DNA from: Oasisia sp. SBJ-2009
Taxonomy: Eukaryota > Annelida > Polychaeta > Sabellida > Siboglinidae
Reading direction: 5' to 3'
Assembly: GCA_964017155.1 (NCBI GenBank)
Contig: OZ024856.1
Coordinates: 12,792,625-12,856,624, forward strand
DNA length: 64,000 nt
How positions within the stretch are numbered: the stretch's first letter is position 1; each line of letters begins with the position of its first letter. The notes below the pieces were generated by a model that did no database searches, was not told the DNA's origin, and worked only from the letters and a program-made list of their open reading frames with translations. This document shows positions 29,604 through 45,700 of this stretch, in pieces. Made by a program: the position numbers and the translations under genes.

Positions 29604-31287
29604 ATGCCTGTACATACTGAACTCTTTTACGAACACGAAATAGACACTGAATGTTTATTGTATAATGACTTGCCTACACAGTGCAGATATTTCACCCCTG
29701 CACAGTTTTCAACAAACTTTAGCGGTACTGATCGGGCAAACAATCTGAGTGTTATACACTTCAATGCCCGGAGTCTAAAAGCCAACTTAAATAAGATTAA
29801 GGACACTCTTCGAGAACTAGAGTATAAGTTCCATATTATTGCAATTTCGGAAACTTGGTTTAAAGAAAACAATTGGGATGGAAATGAAGTAACTAATTTT
29901 CATGACGCATTTTTAGGTTACAAATTGTACTGCAACTCCAGAAACAACAAAACAGGCGGTGGTGTTGTCATATTTGTATGCGAATCTCTACTTAGGAATT
30001 GTCAATCTCCTAATATATGCCTGCGGAACATATCATATACGATTGATGAATGTTTCGAAAGTATTTTTATTGAACTACAGATCAGTAAACGTTCAAAAAT
30101 CAATGTCGGCTGTATATACAGAGCACCGAATACTAGCATTAGCAAATTTCATGAAAATTTATCATATATACTAGGACATCTTACCAGTAAAGTGGTGTAC
30201 ATATGTGGTGATTTTAATATAGATCTATTACACTGTGAAGAACAAACTGAATCGAAACATTTCGTTGATCAAATGTTCAGTTCTGGATTGTATCCCTTGA
30301 TCACCAGGCCAACAAGAATAACAGGCACGAAAGCAACTATAATAGATAACATTTTCTGTTCTGAGCTATGCAGAAACAAAATGTGCGGCATTGTCTTAAG
30401 CGATGCCACGGATCATATGCCAATTTTTGTTCTGTGTGATAATAGTACTTACGTGACAAATAATAATGACCAAAAAGTGAAGTATAACAGAACATTGGAC
30501 GATTAAGCCTTAAGCAAATTTGAACAAGACTTAAGCCATACAAACTGGGAAACTGTACTGAACGAATGTAATCCCAATTTAGCATACTTGCAATTTATGC
30601 AAATACTAAGTAACACCTACAACAATGCTTGTCCTGTCAAAATAAGAATGTATCCAAACAACACTAAACGGAAGGAAAAACCTTGGTTATCAAGAGGCCT
30701 AAAATGCTTGCATTAAAAAAATAACTTGTACTTAGCATTTCTAAAAAGAAGGTCATTGTTAACAGAAAGTCGCTATAAAAACTACAAAAACAAGTTAACC
30801 AAAATCTTGCGTATTGAAAAAAAGAACTATTATAGACAGAAACTCGAAGAGTGTAAGGCCAACACTAGTGAAACGTGGAAAATTCTTAACACTATAATTG
30901 GCAAAAGAAAGTCGGAAGCAAAATATTAAAATGAATTCATTGTTGATAACGATCGAGTAACATTAGACAACGAAGAAATTGCTAATCATTTCAATAACTT
31001 CTTTGTTAACATAGGTACAATCTTATCTAACAGTATAGAGCCATGCCAAGGAACACAACCGACTGACTTTCTAAAAAATCAGGTATCAGAGTCAATGTAT
31101 ATATGTATTCCGTTACTGAGAAAGAAGTAAGCGAAATTGTGTCAGGGTGCAAAAGTAAGACTTCGTATGGACACGACGAAATCAGCATGAAAACTGTTAA
31201 ACATGTAATAAAGCAAATTGTAAGACCTTTAACCTATATCTTTAACAGATCATTAATCACCGGAATATTTCTATAATACAAATCCGG
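29604..31287 (+). pseudogene. LINE ORF2: endonuclease domain plus start of reverse transcriptase, broken and 3'-truncated
   Basis: The 300-codon frame at 29604-30506 is an apurinic-like endonuclease (EEP fold) of a CR1/L2/Rex-type LINE: HFNARS, AISETWF, GGGVVIF, CIYRAP, GDFNIDLL, TRPTRITGTKATIIDNIF and TDHMPIF. The catalytic Asn, Glu, Asp and His are visible. In-frame stops follow at 30504, 30715 and 30927, with the reading otherwise continuing, and one frameshift lies near 31095. The reverse-transcriptase start KSKTSYGHDEIS, then PLTYIFNRSLITGIF, is seen to about 31270, where the element stops. The YxDD core is missing. Confidence 0.85.
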
Positions 31288-31291
31288 AATT

Positions 31292-31739
31292 TGTTGTGTC
31301 GACTGGGGAAATAAAGACACGCATTTAAACGTAATATGCAGTGATAATATATTAGTTAAAAAAAATTAGTGTGTTTGTTCGAATACGTTTTGTGTGAGGC
31401 AGCGTCAGGTAAACGGAAGTGCCACAGCTGTTAGTGCATTGCCGCAATACAAACTACACGATCAGCTAGTCGGATTAGTTTAGCTACTCGAAACCTGATC
31501 AGTGCGATACAAATACGAGCAGCCGAAAGGCGAAGATGATTGTTGGAAACCCGAGTAGGTAGTGAATGTCGTCACAAATGGAACGGTCCAAGCAAGTTCC
31601 ACAGAAGACTATAACTATGTTCTCTGTTTTATTTTTAAACATCAGTTGTATTCTGCAATACCAAGTTTGACACAACTCATATAGGCGAACATAAAAATAC
31701 TAGCTCAGTAGTTTAATTTCCAACGTTCAGGTGGTGACA
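31292..31739 (-). mobile_element. Possible solo or terminal LTR interrupting the LINE
   Basis: 448-bp block beginning TGTTGTGTCGAC and ending GGTGGTGACA, so it has TG...CA ends. On the minus strand an AATAAA-containing AAAAATAAAAC lies about 105 bases in, and a purine-rich AAAGTGGTGGCAGC lies next to the inner edge. Adjacent minus-strand frame 31782-32102 might be a pol end but is not recognisable. The partner LTR was not found. Confidence 0.35.
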
Positions 31740-32329
31740 TCAAGCTGCCACCACTTTGTGTTATTAGTGAACTGATTGACATCATTTCTTCTCCGGCAAT
31801 AGTTCGACTTCGTTGAACTCGTACAATTCGTTAGAGCTTGCCACGTCATCGTTTAACTCGGTACATTGAGTAGTCGGGTTATTGTTAGCGGTGACATTTA
31901 ACGAGCGTTGTCGTATAGCTTTAATTGCGTGCACCAATACTTCGCACCGAGGATAATATGAACAGATTGTTGTTTTTCGTGAAAGTGAACTGCGCTCTAT
32001 GACGCATCCACGTACGACCCGATCGATGTCACACCGACGGTTGTCACGTAGATACCCGAGGGACAGGACGAATGGAAACCTGTGATCTCCCGAAACACTC
32101 AATCAAGCTGTCGTCATGCGGTAAACTCGAGCCATTAACACGACGACATGTCGAACGATTAGTCACATATTGGTGGTCCCAGATCGCAGAACAATTGGCC
32201 ATAGAAGCAGTCGTTTGTTAGAAGTAAGTGCAACGGTAGAGGAGTCATCGGTGTGATTCACCTGCCGACGAAAGCACTCGATTGAGATGAGAATTCGCGC
32301 TAAACGAAATTTGCATACGTTGGAGTGTC

Positions 32330-32599
32330 GTTGACGTAAAGGTACTACCTGTCGCTGACGTCTGTCGCGAGAGACAATGTCTTCTTCTCGTCCTTTGGCG
32401 CCGTAGTTTCGTTTGGTGTCTTTGGTGTCAATGTCGATGCCGGTTTGAAGCAACGCCCGCCAGCCTTGTCTGTCGCTGGCAACAATAGTCAATGTTTCAG
32501 GTAGGATGTCAAATGGTATCAGGTCTCGTTTGAAGACGCCGGAGAAGCGAAGGTGTGATATAGGTATACGCTCTATTCTTTTCCCATCCTGCGGCTCCT

Positions 32600-32600
<1 letters not shown>
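32330..32600 (-). pseudogene. Decayed LINE ORF2 C-terminal fragment
   Basis: Minus strand reads RFSGVFKRDLIPFDILPETL and then VASDRQGWRALLQTG. This is the RYKDxLKxxL...LAxDRxxWR tail typical of RTE/L1-like ORF2 proteins in molluscs and flatworms, as I recall it. A decayed zinc-finger-like stretch follows. Only the tail is present. Confidence 0.5.
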
Positions 32601-33690
<1,090 letters not shown>

Positions 33691-33699
33691 TGCGTGTAA

Positions 33700-35555
33700 G
33701 AAAACGCCTGTTGTTTGTGATTTATATCTATATCAATTGTTGATTTGGTATGTAGTCCTACCGGTGGACGGTTAACTGAATAAAGTGTGACTAATGTTAT
33801 ACACTAAGACGATAAGGAGACGTTCACTTTCTGCAGAAATGTTGTTGCTTACGCTTCCATGGCGCCTCCATAATAAAAACTGCAGCACCTGTGGCCGAAT
33901 ATGAACCGACAATCTGACGTGACGTGGTTCTGATAAACGCCAAAGCGGCTTACGTTCTACACGTCGACGGAACGGGTTATGGTCTCTGGCACCACAGAGT
34001 GTCTCGTTTCCCATTGCCAATGAAGCTCTGATAAAGCTACTCTCCTGTGATACGTAGACAAATGTCTTAGATAGCTAAGTGATGTACGAATAATTGTATT
34101 TGCACCTTTAAGTCAAGGCCAATGATTTCGAATAACTGACTCTCCATTTTCAGTCGTAGTGCCTACGGACGTAGACATTTGTCTCGAGAAACGTGTTGCG
34201 TGCATGGTAATAAATCACTGTAGCCGAGGTGGCAACACAAGCCAAACATTATGCGTTCGATAACATCTTCGTTAAGGTTTACTACTTTTGAAACATTAAG
34301 TGTGAACCATTCTAACGTATTATTAACCTGATCAGTTCCAACTTCCAGATTTCACCCTGAGCAAACCCACTTATCTTGTCAAACGTTCTATGTGTTTCCT
34401 TTTCTGCGTATGGGAATACTAGAAAATGTAACCACTACTCTACGATATGTCTGTCCATTACTCTAAGTGTACCATAATTCAATTACGGTACGTATGTGTA
34501 TCCCTCGGGCGTAGCCAGCTTTCTTACAAGCCCTCCTCGCGTCCGTCACAATTACAGACTAGTCTGCTTGCTGAGAGATATACTATTGCTCACTGCCAGT
34601 AAACAGGGTGACGATAGCGGGCTGGTTTCGCTGGTACCCGGTAGCCACTTATGGCGTCGGCGCATTCAAGACAGGCCCGTAAAACGAACATCAACCTTGG
34701 ACATCCGGATGAAAAGTGACATCCATTTAATTATACGTGAAAGCGATCTGGCGGCGAACCCGCGCTTAGATGAACGCATGAAGAGCTCATTAAAGTCTGA
34801 TCATACATTGCGATAACGACACGCTGATCGTTCAAGTAGTTTCGCTAGTGTCAAACAAACAGCGCAGCAGATACGACTGGCGCCAACCGGGCGTTTGTTA
34901 TGATGGAGTTACAAATGTCGTCTGCTTTCGGCCGCCGCCGCCGCGAATGAACGGAACGGCAGGGAACGTTTGCCGAGACGGGGCGATAAACATCCGTCGT
35001 TGATAGGGAATGTTTTTATCATAATCCGTTGAAGCGTCGTGTCGTTTTTTACAATTCCCAAACAACTCGCGAGATTACGAAAATCTTAAAGTAACTTTGT
35101 CGGCGCCTGCCCTTAGTGTAATTATAGTTGGTAGACTAGTTCACTCGGGGCAGGCAATAGTGGCCTATAAGTATAAGGGACCGTGACATGCTAGGAACTA
35201 CAGTCGACTGGTTAGTTTCTGCGCTTTTCGGTTCACAGACAATTGGTTTTAAAGGGATACGAACACAGTTTGACACTGTAGCGTTAACCTATTTGTTAGT
35301 AGGGGTATTGCATGCCGCTATTGGTATTCAGAATTGGTGCTGGTGTTTAGTTATATTCACACTATAACAATATATATAATGTTTGCTATTTGAGCAAGAT
35401 AGCGCAGGCCTGTTGTTGTTGACATCTTTGTGGAATGATGAACATTTCTTAAGAGAAAGGTAATTAATCATAGCGGAAAGGGACTACGAGCCGAAATCGA
35501 AATGTCTCGTGTAAACATCATCACTACTCCATTGCTTCATTGCATCGCTGTATTA
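33700..35555. other. Intergenic, CpG-rich block inside
   Basis: 34860-35060 is GC- and CpG-rich with (CCG)n-like GGCCGCCGCCGCCGCG at 34930. It has no convincing frame and may be a regulatory island. The rest shows nothing. Confidence 0.35.
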
Positions 35556-35560
35556 CTGGT

Positions 35561-35876
35561 TCACTCACTCACTCACTCACTCACTCACTCACTCACTCAC
35601 TCACTCACTCACTCACTCACTCACTCACTCACTCACTCACTCACTCACTCACTCACTCACTCACTCACTCACTCACTCACTCACTCACTCACTCACTCAC
35701 TCACTCACTCACTCACTCACTCACTCACTCACTCACTCACTCACTCACTCACTCACTCACTCACTCACTCACTCACTCACTCACTCACTCTCTCACTCAC
35801 TCACCCACCCACCCACCCACCCACCCACTCACTCACTCACTCACTCACTCACTCACTCACTCACTCACTCACCCAC
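35561..35876 (+). repeat. (CACT)n tetranucleotide array
   Basis: About 79 units of CACT with a short CACC run at 35803-35826. It generates serine/leucine/threonine/histidine frames that are not genes. Confidence 0.98.
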
Positions 35877-36590
35877 GTACATTTGTTCCCTATAATGTTC
35901 ACAATTGTTAATTAACCATGTTAATAAACTGTTTAGATTTTTAGAAATGTATATTTATGATCTCTAACTGCGATGACAATATATCGATAGTGTAGACGGA
36001 CTTTCCAGTTGGCGCCAGCAGTATGGTCCGGACAAGGCGCGCTCATGAATATGCAACACCCTCCGTCACATTTCGATTAGTTCCGTTGCGTTTTATAGGG
36101 CCAGAAAAAACCTGCTCTTGTCAGTTTCACGTATTTAGCAACGAAAGGAAGGAAAATGACAGTATATGGAATAAATCGAAGAGTGAATATAGCGGCAGCC
36201 AATGACATATGGATTGATTCAAGAAAGAGTGGTTGCGTGTAAGCGTGTACTCGGCCTGCACTATTAATCACCCGCGAGGCGGCAAACTATAAATGAATCG
36301 CGTAGACACAATTAGTTATCCGTGTTTTTGCGCACATAAGACGTAACTTATGCATAAATGGCAAGAAAGAAGTGGCTGAGAAAGTATTTATAGGGCATTT
36401 TAAGGCCTGCAGTATATGATTAGCTCACAAAAATGCTTTATTGAACTGACAACACAATGTGTTTGAATATGAGGTGCGATTTTCAACATGCTACGATGTG
36501 ATATTGTAGCCATTAATTGCCGGGTGAATGACACACCCTTTGCACATAAAGATATTGCTGAATGCGTCCGCAGGATGGGTGTGTGTGTGT

Positions 36591-36606
36591 GGGGGGGGGG
36601 GGGGGG
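36591..36606 (+). repeat. Run of 16 G
   Basis: Uninterrupted G16 after (GT)n, followed by TGGGGG. Confidence 0.95.
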
Positions 36607-37104
36607 TGGGGGCGGCAAGGAGGCCGTACATTCGTCAAACAATGATTATCTTAGCTTTACATTTTATGTTTTACGTAATACGTTTTTATATTTTATGACA
36701 TCATTATATCCTGTCTGAAATAAGGCATCTATGTCACAGTTGGACATATACCATGTCGTTGGCAGAACCTGTACTGTGGCTGAGATACGGAAAGCGATCA
36801 TACTATAACTATTCTCCACTGGCAAATGGCATGGAACTGATGCTATCCGACCATAGGCCTATGAACTAATGGCCCATGTCTTGTTGAACAGTTAACTGTC
36901 CATGTCCGTGTCACGTGGTCTGCAGAAGTGATCCACCAGGAGCCGTGCATCTGTCTAAGAGAAAGGGCAATCGTCGAGCATGCGACAACCAACGTGGGAT
37001 CTCCCGTTTGTCCATCGCTGGGTAAGCCCTTCTTAGTCCAGCACCCAAGAAATGTAACCCATTTTGCCTGATCTAGTTTTTCTTTGTTGATTATTCATCT
37101 CTAG

Positions 37105-37423
<319 letters not shown>

Positions 37424-37700
37424 ATGATATCCAAATTAAAATATCCAAAACCGCGACTAAAATTTTATTGTGCCATGTGCAACAACAACAAAAAGATTTA
37501 AACATAATTAAATGGTGTTTTATGTATTTCAAGACATGAGGAATTTAATTGTTGTGTCAGTCGTCAGCAATGGTGGCTTGTACAGTACCAATATCTACGT
37601 CTTCTGTAGGAACTAGATTTCTTCCAGCGTACACCTAAACCGCCTAATCGATTCTATACTTGGAGCAACGTAAACAGCCAGTGTAAACAAGGAAATGTGA

Positions 37701-37799
37701 TGAAATGAGTCACACAAGTTCACCGGTAGGCGTTTTAAATACATTCCGTACTCCATGTTTCCATAACCCGTGTTTACTGGGGATATTGTTAACCACGTA
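37701..37799 (+). repeat. Interspersed duplicate, copy 1
   Basis: About 98 bases shared with 40050-40147 in the same orientation, including TTCCGTACTCCATGT, CCATAACCC, GTTTACTGG and GATATTGTTAACCA. Probably a fragment of a dispersed element. Confidence 0.85.
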
Positions 37800-37871
37800 A
37801 ACATAAATTAGCATATCAATAATAATATTCGACCAGAGCCTCACTCCATGTACACATGCATTACATTATAA

Positions 37872-37874
<3 letters not shown>

Positions 37875-37942
<68 letters not shown>
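37875..37942 (+). repeat. (TA)n microsatellite
   Basis: Uninterrupted TA dinucleotides. Confidence 0.97.
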
Positions 37943-37944
<2 letters not shown>

Positions 37945-38097
37945 CAATTTAATTTCAGTAGCATCACCAAAATAATAACAACACAACACATTTTAATCAT
38001 ATAAACATATGCCAGTGGTGATGTTCAAAACGGTAAGAATAATTGTGTAGTGTGTCGCTTATAAAACTTTCCGAATTACCATGCATATAACAGGAAT

Positions 38098-38346
<249 letters not shown>

Positions 38347-38615
38347 TTACGAACATATATAAACTAGAGACGGTAAGCAGTTAATCAATAAACAACATAC
38401 ATAAATAGCATGATCAATGCTGTAGTATTGTATAACTTTCTATGTATTTTAAGTGTGTAGACAACTTTACCCGGACTTTTTACACATTTATTTTGGTTAT
38501 TCACATGCTTGTTATCGGTATAAAATGATGAAAACTTACATATTGTTTTGCACGGTTAAACTAATCAGCATAATAATTAATTTAATTAATAGGTTCAATT
38601 AATTGTAATTATTCT

Positions 38616-38885
38616 GGAGCTTCGTGGGGCAGTGACTAGACACACGAAACTGAAGCGAGAGAACCCGGGTTCGAAATCTACTGCTGGGTCGAATCGTGGG
38701 CAAGTTCGTTCAGTTCACTCAGCTGTGTGAAAGCGTACATGGCTACAGATAGTAGTGGATAACTGAATACGGATATTGTTCGCGCATTAATTGCAGCATG
38801 GCTGAATATTTCCGAGAGAAGACGGGATGATACTCGATTGAATAGATAAATTGAAAACTCCTTTGAGTAGTCCTAAGGAGTTATA
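38616..38885 (+). mobile_element. tRNA-derived SINE
   Basis: The head resembles a tRNA: GTGGGGCAGTGACTAGAC (A-box-like) and CCCGGGTTCGAAATC with a good B box at 38668-38678. The body contains GTTCACTCAGCTGTGTGAAA and TACATGGCTACAGATAGT. The body motif recurs near 45600. Not called as a tRNA because the acceptor stem does not close. Confidence 0.6.
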
Positions 38886-39009
38886 CAAGAACTGATGGTA
38901 TCATTACTTGTTTACTTTTAAATATATTAAAACTATCAATCACAACTAAACATAGTAAATGATCATATATGGCTATTATTACACGCCGCGATGCTGTATA
39001 TATAATTAC

Positions 39010-39300
39010 CCCTCGTCATATACATCAACGTTCTCTCTTCTCGGAGCGCCTCTGCCGGCCGCCGCATAAACAACCCGCGTCTAGACACGACGGACGGGGT
39101 GCTGATGGCCATGAAATATAAACTCGCGTAAATGTGTGATGCACAATAATGCGGTTGTGTAGTTGTCTTTTTAAAGCCGTCACCCGCCAGAAGACAGGAT
39201 TGATTTCAGCGACACCGGAGCGGGGGTAGGAGCCTGGCGTCGTGTTTCTCGCGGGCGACCGGGCGGCCGGGCGGCCGGGCGCCACCGACGACTAAACACG
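39010..39300. promoter_or_regulatory. GC-rich block with SMAD palindrome
   Basis: CpG-rich 290-bp block between AT-rich flanks. It contains GTCTAGAC (39079-39086), the palindromic SMAD-binding element, and GGCCGGGCGGCCGGGCGGCC. It has no recognisable frame. A distal element for gremlin is possible but unproven. Confidence 0.3.
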
Positions 39301-39439
39301 GCTAATTTCCTAACCGTAAATGTGCAGTTTCACGTTTCTACCTGTCGACACTTTACGACTTGGAATCCCGCGGTGTTTTGTGATGAATAGGTGACAGTCG
39401 GAAGTGTCGGTGGACTAGGGACCAATTGCCTACACACCT

Positions 39440-39806
<367 letters not shown>

Positions 39807-40049
39807 AAATACATACACATATACATACACGCACGCACACGCACAAGCACACACACGCACACTCGCACGCACACGCACACGCACACGCACGCATGACGTA
39901 CATGCATACACATCATCAATAATAACACATACAGACAAACACACATACAAACGAACAACAACAACAACAACAACAACACAAACGCATAAACGCGCGCACT
40001 CACTCAAACCATATCGATTATTGTAATATTTTGCCCTCCGAAATCTGAC

Positions 40050-40147
40050 GAAATGAGTCACATAGGTTCACCGTTAGGTGTTTTAAATTATAAATTCCGT
40101 ACTCCATGTGTCCATAACCCTTGTTTACTGGTGATATTGTTAACCAG
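40050..40147 (+). repeat. Interspersed duplicate, copy 2
   Basis: Direct-orientation partner of 37701-37799, beginning GAAATGAGTCACATAGGTTC and ending GATATTGTTAACCA. Confidence 0.85.
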
Positions 40148-40149
40148 AC

Positions 40150-41020
40150 CACGTGACCACGTTACCGTCACGGCCCGAACAACAACATGGCATCAATTAT
40201 TCTACACGAAAATATCGCCGCTCAATGACGAAGCAAATGTCACGGCACACCGATAAAAGACGCAATAACCCACCAGGCGTAGCGGCAATCACTCTGCACA
40301 CCTTTTCACCTATTACACGTTGTGGGTGGATGTAGATACCTTCTGCGGCGTGACGTCGTTGTGAATTGTTGCATAACGTTGACAATATTTTATTTTGAAC
40401 ACATCCAACCATAACTTCGTTGAACGCAATGATGATATCTCCATGACCTTATATATTAGCTATGATACTATTATCGGTGTATATTTGCATAAAGAGGTCA
40501 GACACATTGATTCTGAGCTCTAATCTAAATTGCTATAATTCCGGAATAGCATCGCTTCCACGTGTGATAGGTTGATGTGTTTGTCTAGGCATTAACTGTC
40601 TCTTGCAATGTGAACCTCTCCGCTAAATGTGTTCTTTCCCCGTGTGTTACTCTTCTTGAACAGTTAAGCAAACATGATTATTTCCGCGCAAACATGATAT
40701 TACCGCGTCATCCTGTCTTTGGTTTGTTCTTTTTCTTTTTCTTTTTCTAATTTGTCATTACGTTGTTTTGACGTGAAAGCACTTGTAATACATTGTATAG
40801 CTATAATTATCTGGCTTTTAAATCCAGGGGTAAGTAAATAAGATCTAGTTTACCAAGTTGTCGCGTAAAGCATGTTAAGCATCAAAGGAAACTTTAGAGA
40901 TCCTCCGTGTGCGTGTGCTATTGCGTGTGCGTGTGTGCGCGCGCTCCGCCTCCACCTCCACCTCCGCCTGCTCTCCCTGTCCCCTGTCCCCTCTTCTCCC
41001 CTCCTCCCCTCTCCATTTCC
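40150..41020. other. Intergenic, nothing recognised
   Basis: Unique-looking sequence leading into a short CTCC-rich stretch before the hexanucleotide array. Confidence 0.4.
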
Positions 41021-42320
<1,300 letters not shown>

Positions 42321-42379
42321 CCCTCCATATATCTCGCTCTCTCCCCCATTCCTCCCTACATTCTCCATACATCCCTCTA

Positions 42380-42790
42380 TCAACATCTCTTCCCCGAACC
42401 TCCAGCGAAGCCTCCGCCTCCGTCGACATCGGAGTGTGCTCCAGCGGCCCCCGCCGTCCGCCGTCCGCCGTCCGCCGTCCGCCCCGCCGACACGGCCCCC
42501 AGCCGGGGATCGCGTATCGGCGAGTTGGCGCCGGTGTACCTGCATATAGATTATCAGTGCTGACATCCCCGGGTTGCGGGCCCCGTGACGAATCATCCGG
42601 ATAACTACATTTACGGACGAGCGAGCACCCCGCCGCCCTCACACCCACCGCCCGACTCGACGGCGCTGGCGTCGGCGGGAACGATTCGGCTCGGCGCGTC
42701 ACACCTGCACCGCGCTCACTTCACGGGCCGCGGCCGGCGTGGGTGCGCGGGCAGAGCGGGCACCTTCACTCGCCCCCGCTCGCGCTAGCA
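42380..42790. other. GC-rich block after the superarray
   Basis: CpG-dense DNA with four tandem CCGTCCG units near 42450-42482. No frame with family resemblance. Possible regulatory island. Confidence 0.35.
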
Positions 42791-42899
42791 CTTTCATCAC
42801 TTCCGTACAAAGAGAAACGTTGTACTGTCTACATATATACATTTATTCAGCTTAAATAATTCGTGTTATTATAATAATTGATATTTTGTTAAATAATTG

Positions 42900-43040
42900 T
42901 TTATATATGTCACTAGTATATTTATGTGTTTTTTCTTCTGGTGTATATTTGTATTTTAAGATTTTAATGTATGTAAAGTGCCACGAACAATTTGAAATTG
43001 GATGTGGCGTTATATTAAATTAAATATATTATTATTATGT
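42900..43040 (+). mobile_element. Probable LINE/SINE 3' tail
   Basis: TTTTAATGTATGTAAAGTGC ... GGATGTGGCGTTATATTAAA followed by (ATT)n, similar to tails at 5700-5825 and 28780-28850. Confidence 0.4.
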
Positions 43041-44571
43041 CTTACTTGACACTTAGCCTTATAATTTATTCAGAAAACGGTATTGTGTTCTTATATGTAG
43101 GCCCCTAAACAAATTAGTCGCTAACTTGTTTTATTTGATACGTATGTGTTAATAGGTATGCATGTGTATGTGGTATCACTCCTGCGCAATCGCAATGATT
43201 TATGTTTTATTTTTATTGCAAAGAATCATACTGTCTTGCGTTTATGCTTTAATGGTTATGAAATGTGAAAGTTATTATTTAGTTCTAGTGGTCATCGATA
43301 TAAGCCCAATAGAGTTTCCAGACGAACTCCTCAGTTGCAACACTTGTTTTTATAAGGATTATCAATCTAGTGTACATAATAACAAATTAATTAACATATT
43401 ATGTTAATTAATTTGTATCTGTGATCAAAATAAAGTTAAGTTCAAATCAGTTCCAAAACAATGCTGTGACGTAGTCGGTAGTCACGTGATTACAAATGAA
43501 ATTAGTCCGGTTTTGGCAGTGAAAATAGCGAATGCTTTCCTGGTCTGATTTTTAGTTTAGCAGGTTTTATAATATAGTGTGAGAAGAGGGCTATCATAGA
43601 AGTACTACACTGCAGATGTAAGTCTCAGCAAGTTGAGAACATGACATTTTGAAATATTTAACAGATAGGCGTAGATACAACACCACTGTTACAAACAAAT
43701 AACAATTGTGTTCTTTGGCAATTTTTTTCGAAATGCGTCAAAAGGATTTCGATACATCACCTAGTTTTAGGTACGGAAACAATTGTTTACTCGCGCATGC
43801 TGTAACATTTACGATAAAGGCCGCGTTGCGTCATTACTCTCGGGATACCACCTCGTCACGGGTTGTGACGTGTATCGATCCAATCATAACGCATTAGCTG
43901 TTCGCGATTTTTAGATATATCTTCACACCTGAAGAGACGCCTCCAATTTTAGAGTATACGATGACATCGCAACTATCGGTTTTAAATCACCCACCGTCGT
44001 CATTTTTGCTGCCTTGTATCACGACAAATGATACATCCGTCACCACCAGTGCCCATGGCTATGACGTCACATCCGGGTCCGTCTTGATACTACATATTAT
44101 GGTATAGGTTATATCCGGTAGCGTAATCTATAAAATAATAATAAAGGTGCAATTATTATATTATTATTTGCATAGCTTGTATAAGGATGACATCATTCAG
44201 GTGACGTGGGTATTGATTATTGAGCATCGATACACTAATCCACATGATAGATGTAATTAACTGGGGAGCGATGACGCATTGCAAACAACTGTCGGTCACC
44301 AAGAACTACCGTTAATGAATGGTCAACAAAAGGGCATTAAAAAGTTGTTATTGAAAATACGCAAACGTGACAATCAACTCGCTAAATAATTCATAGGCTT
44401 CAATATTCCAATTATGAGTTCGGTATATTGCAAAAGCACCTTCAAATAATTCACCTAATATTCCACTGTCTATGTAACATATCGTTTCAGCTTAGACTAT
44501 AATTGTAATATATTAATACTAATATATACTTTGTTTATACTCGTAGCAAATTGGGATTACGAACGAAGGCG
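43041..44571. other. Intergenic, nothing recognised
   Basis: AT-rich with scattered CpG. No array or gene found. Confidence 0.4.

Positions 44572-44632
<61 letters not shown>
44572..44632 (+). repeat. (TA)n microsatellite
   Basis: Uninterrupted TA dinucleotides ending in TATGTC. Confidence 0.96.
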
Positions 44633-44639
<7 letters not shown>

Positions 44640-45587
44640 AACTTGTCTGGCATTGTTTCATAAAATGGCGCCATTACTATTAAGTATACAATTTAAGCCT
44701 TTTAGCAAACTGCCTCAGGTAGCGACTGGGTAAGTTCGGACACGTGACTGGAGTCACACAGTAGCAACCAACAAAAGTAATAATTGGGGACACTTCATTT
44801 TGTTAGTAGGTGGATTGCGCTATCTTGGACTACGAATGATCTACACCCTACTTCGGTACCCTGGTCCAAAAGTACGGGAATGTGCGCGGACACGAGACTT
44901 GACCAAGATAACGAACTCAGATTGCGACAACTGAATACTTGAAGCAAGTTAAGACTGCGAATTTTCTTAAACTTTATTCAGCTTCGACTACGAGAATTCG
45001 ATCACATACTCCTGTAATGAACTGTATTCTTGCGAGCCAAAGCCGTCTGAACATCACCAGAAATGTATGCGGCTGCAAAGATGATATCTACCACTGCTAT
45101 AGGTAGATATTCTTTAATAACATCTGTCGGAATCACCCACAGTGGAAGAGTGTCATACTTCTTCCTCGCGGGGAAGTATGCACGCCTTGTTCCCCCGTTT
45201 CCCCACATAACCCTCCTGAACTTCCCGTCTCCAGCTACGCTTCGCCCGTACTCTATACGCCATTCACTCGCATACCTGGAAGTGAGAACATTTCTGCTTC
45301 AACGGATCGATCCCGGTGCACGATTAGTCATCTTATCGACGTTTTGCGTAAATACCAGAACACGGTGAAATTAGCGATGCGTACTGCGACCGATATAGGC
45401 ACTCGACTATAAATAAATTCACCATTCAAACGTTGAATCGTTCTCGCGGAAAACATTCACCGTCGAGGGGAGCAAACGTGGGAGAAGGCAGTTAGTCAGC
45501 CACAGGTGTTGACTGATACAACGCTGGGTTATTGCGAACACATCGAGTGCGTGTTAACCGGATGTAGATGGTTCGTGTCGTCACTCT

Positions 45588-45700
45588 GCATTACTCCAGT
45601 TCACTCGGCTGAAAGAATGAGTACCTGGCTATAGACAGTGGTGTATATGTGTGCACGAATGATATGCAACCCAGATAAATCTAAGTGGTGTCCGATTGTT
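45588..45700 (+). mobile_element. SINE body fragment
   Basis: CCAGTTCACTCGGCTGAAAG and GAGTACCTGGCTATAGACAG match the body of the SINE at 38616-38885. The tRNA-like head is missing. Confidence 0.45.

Noticed and set aside
35502..35915. Ser/Leu/Thr/His repeat frames
   Set aside because: Product of the (CACT)n array.
38616..38690. tRNA gene
   Set aside because: A and B boxes are recognisable, but the acceptor and anticodon stems do not pair and a SINE body follows.
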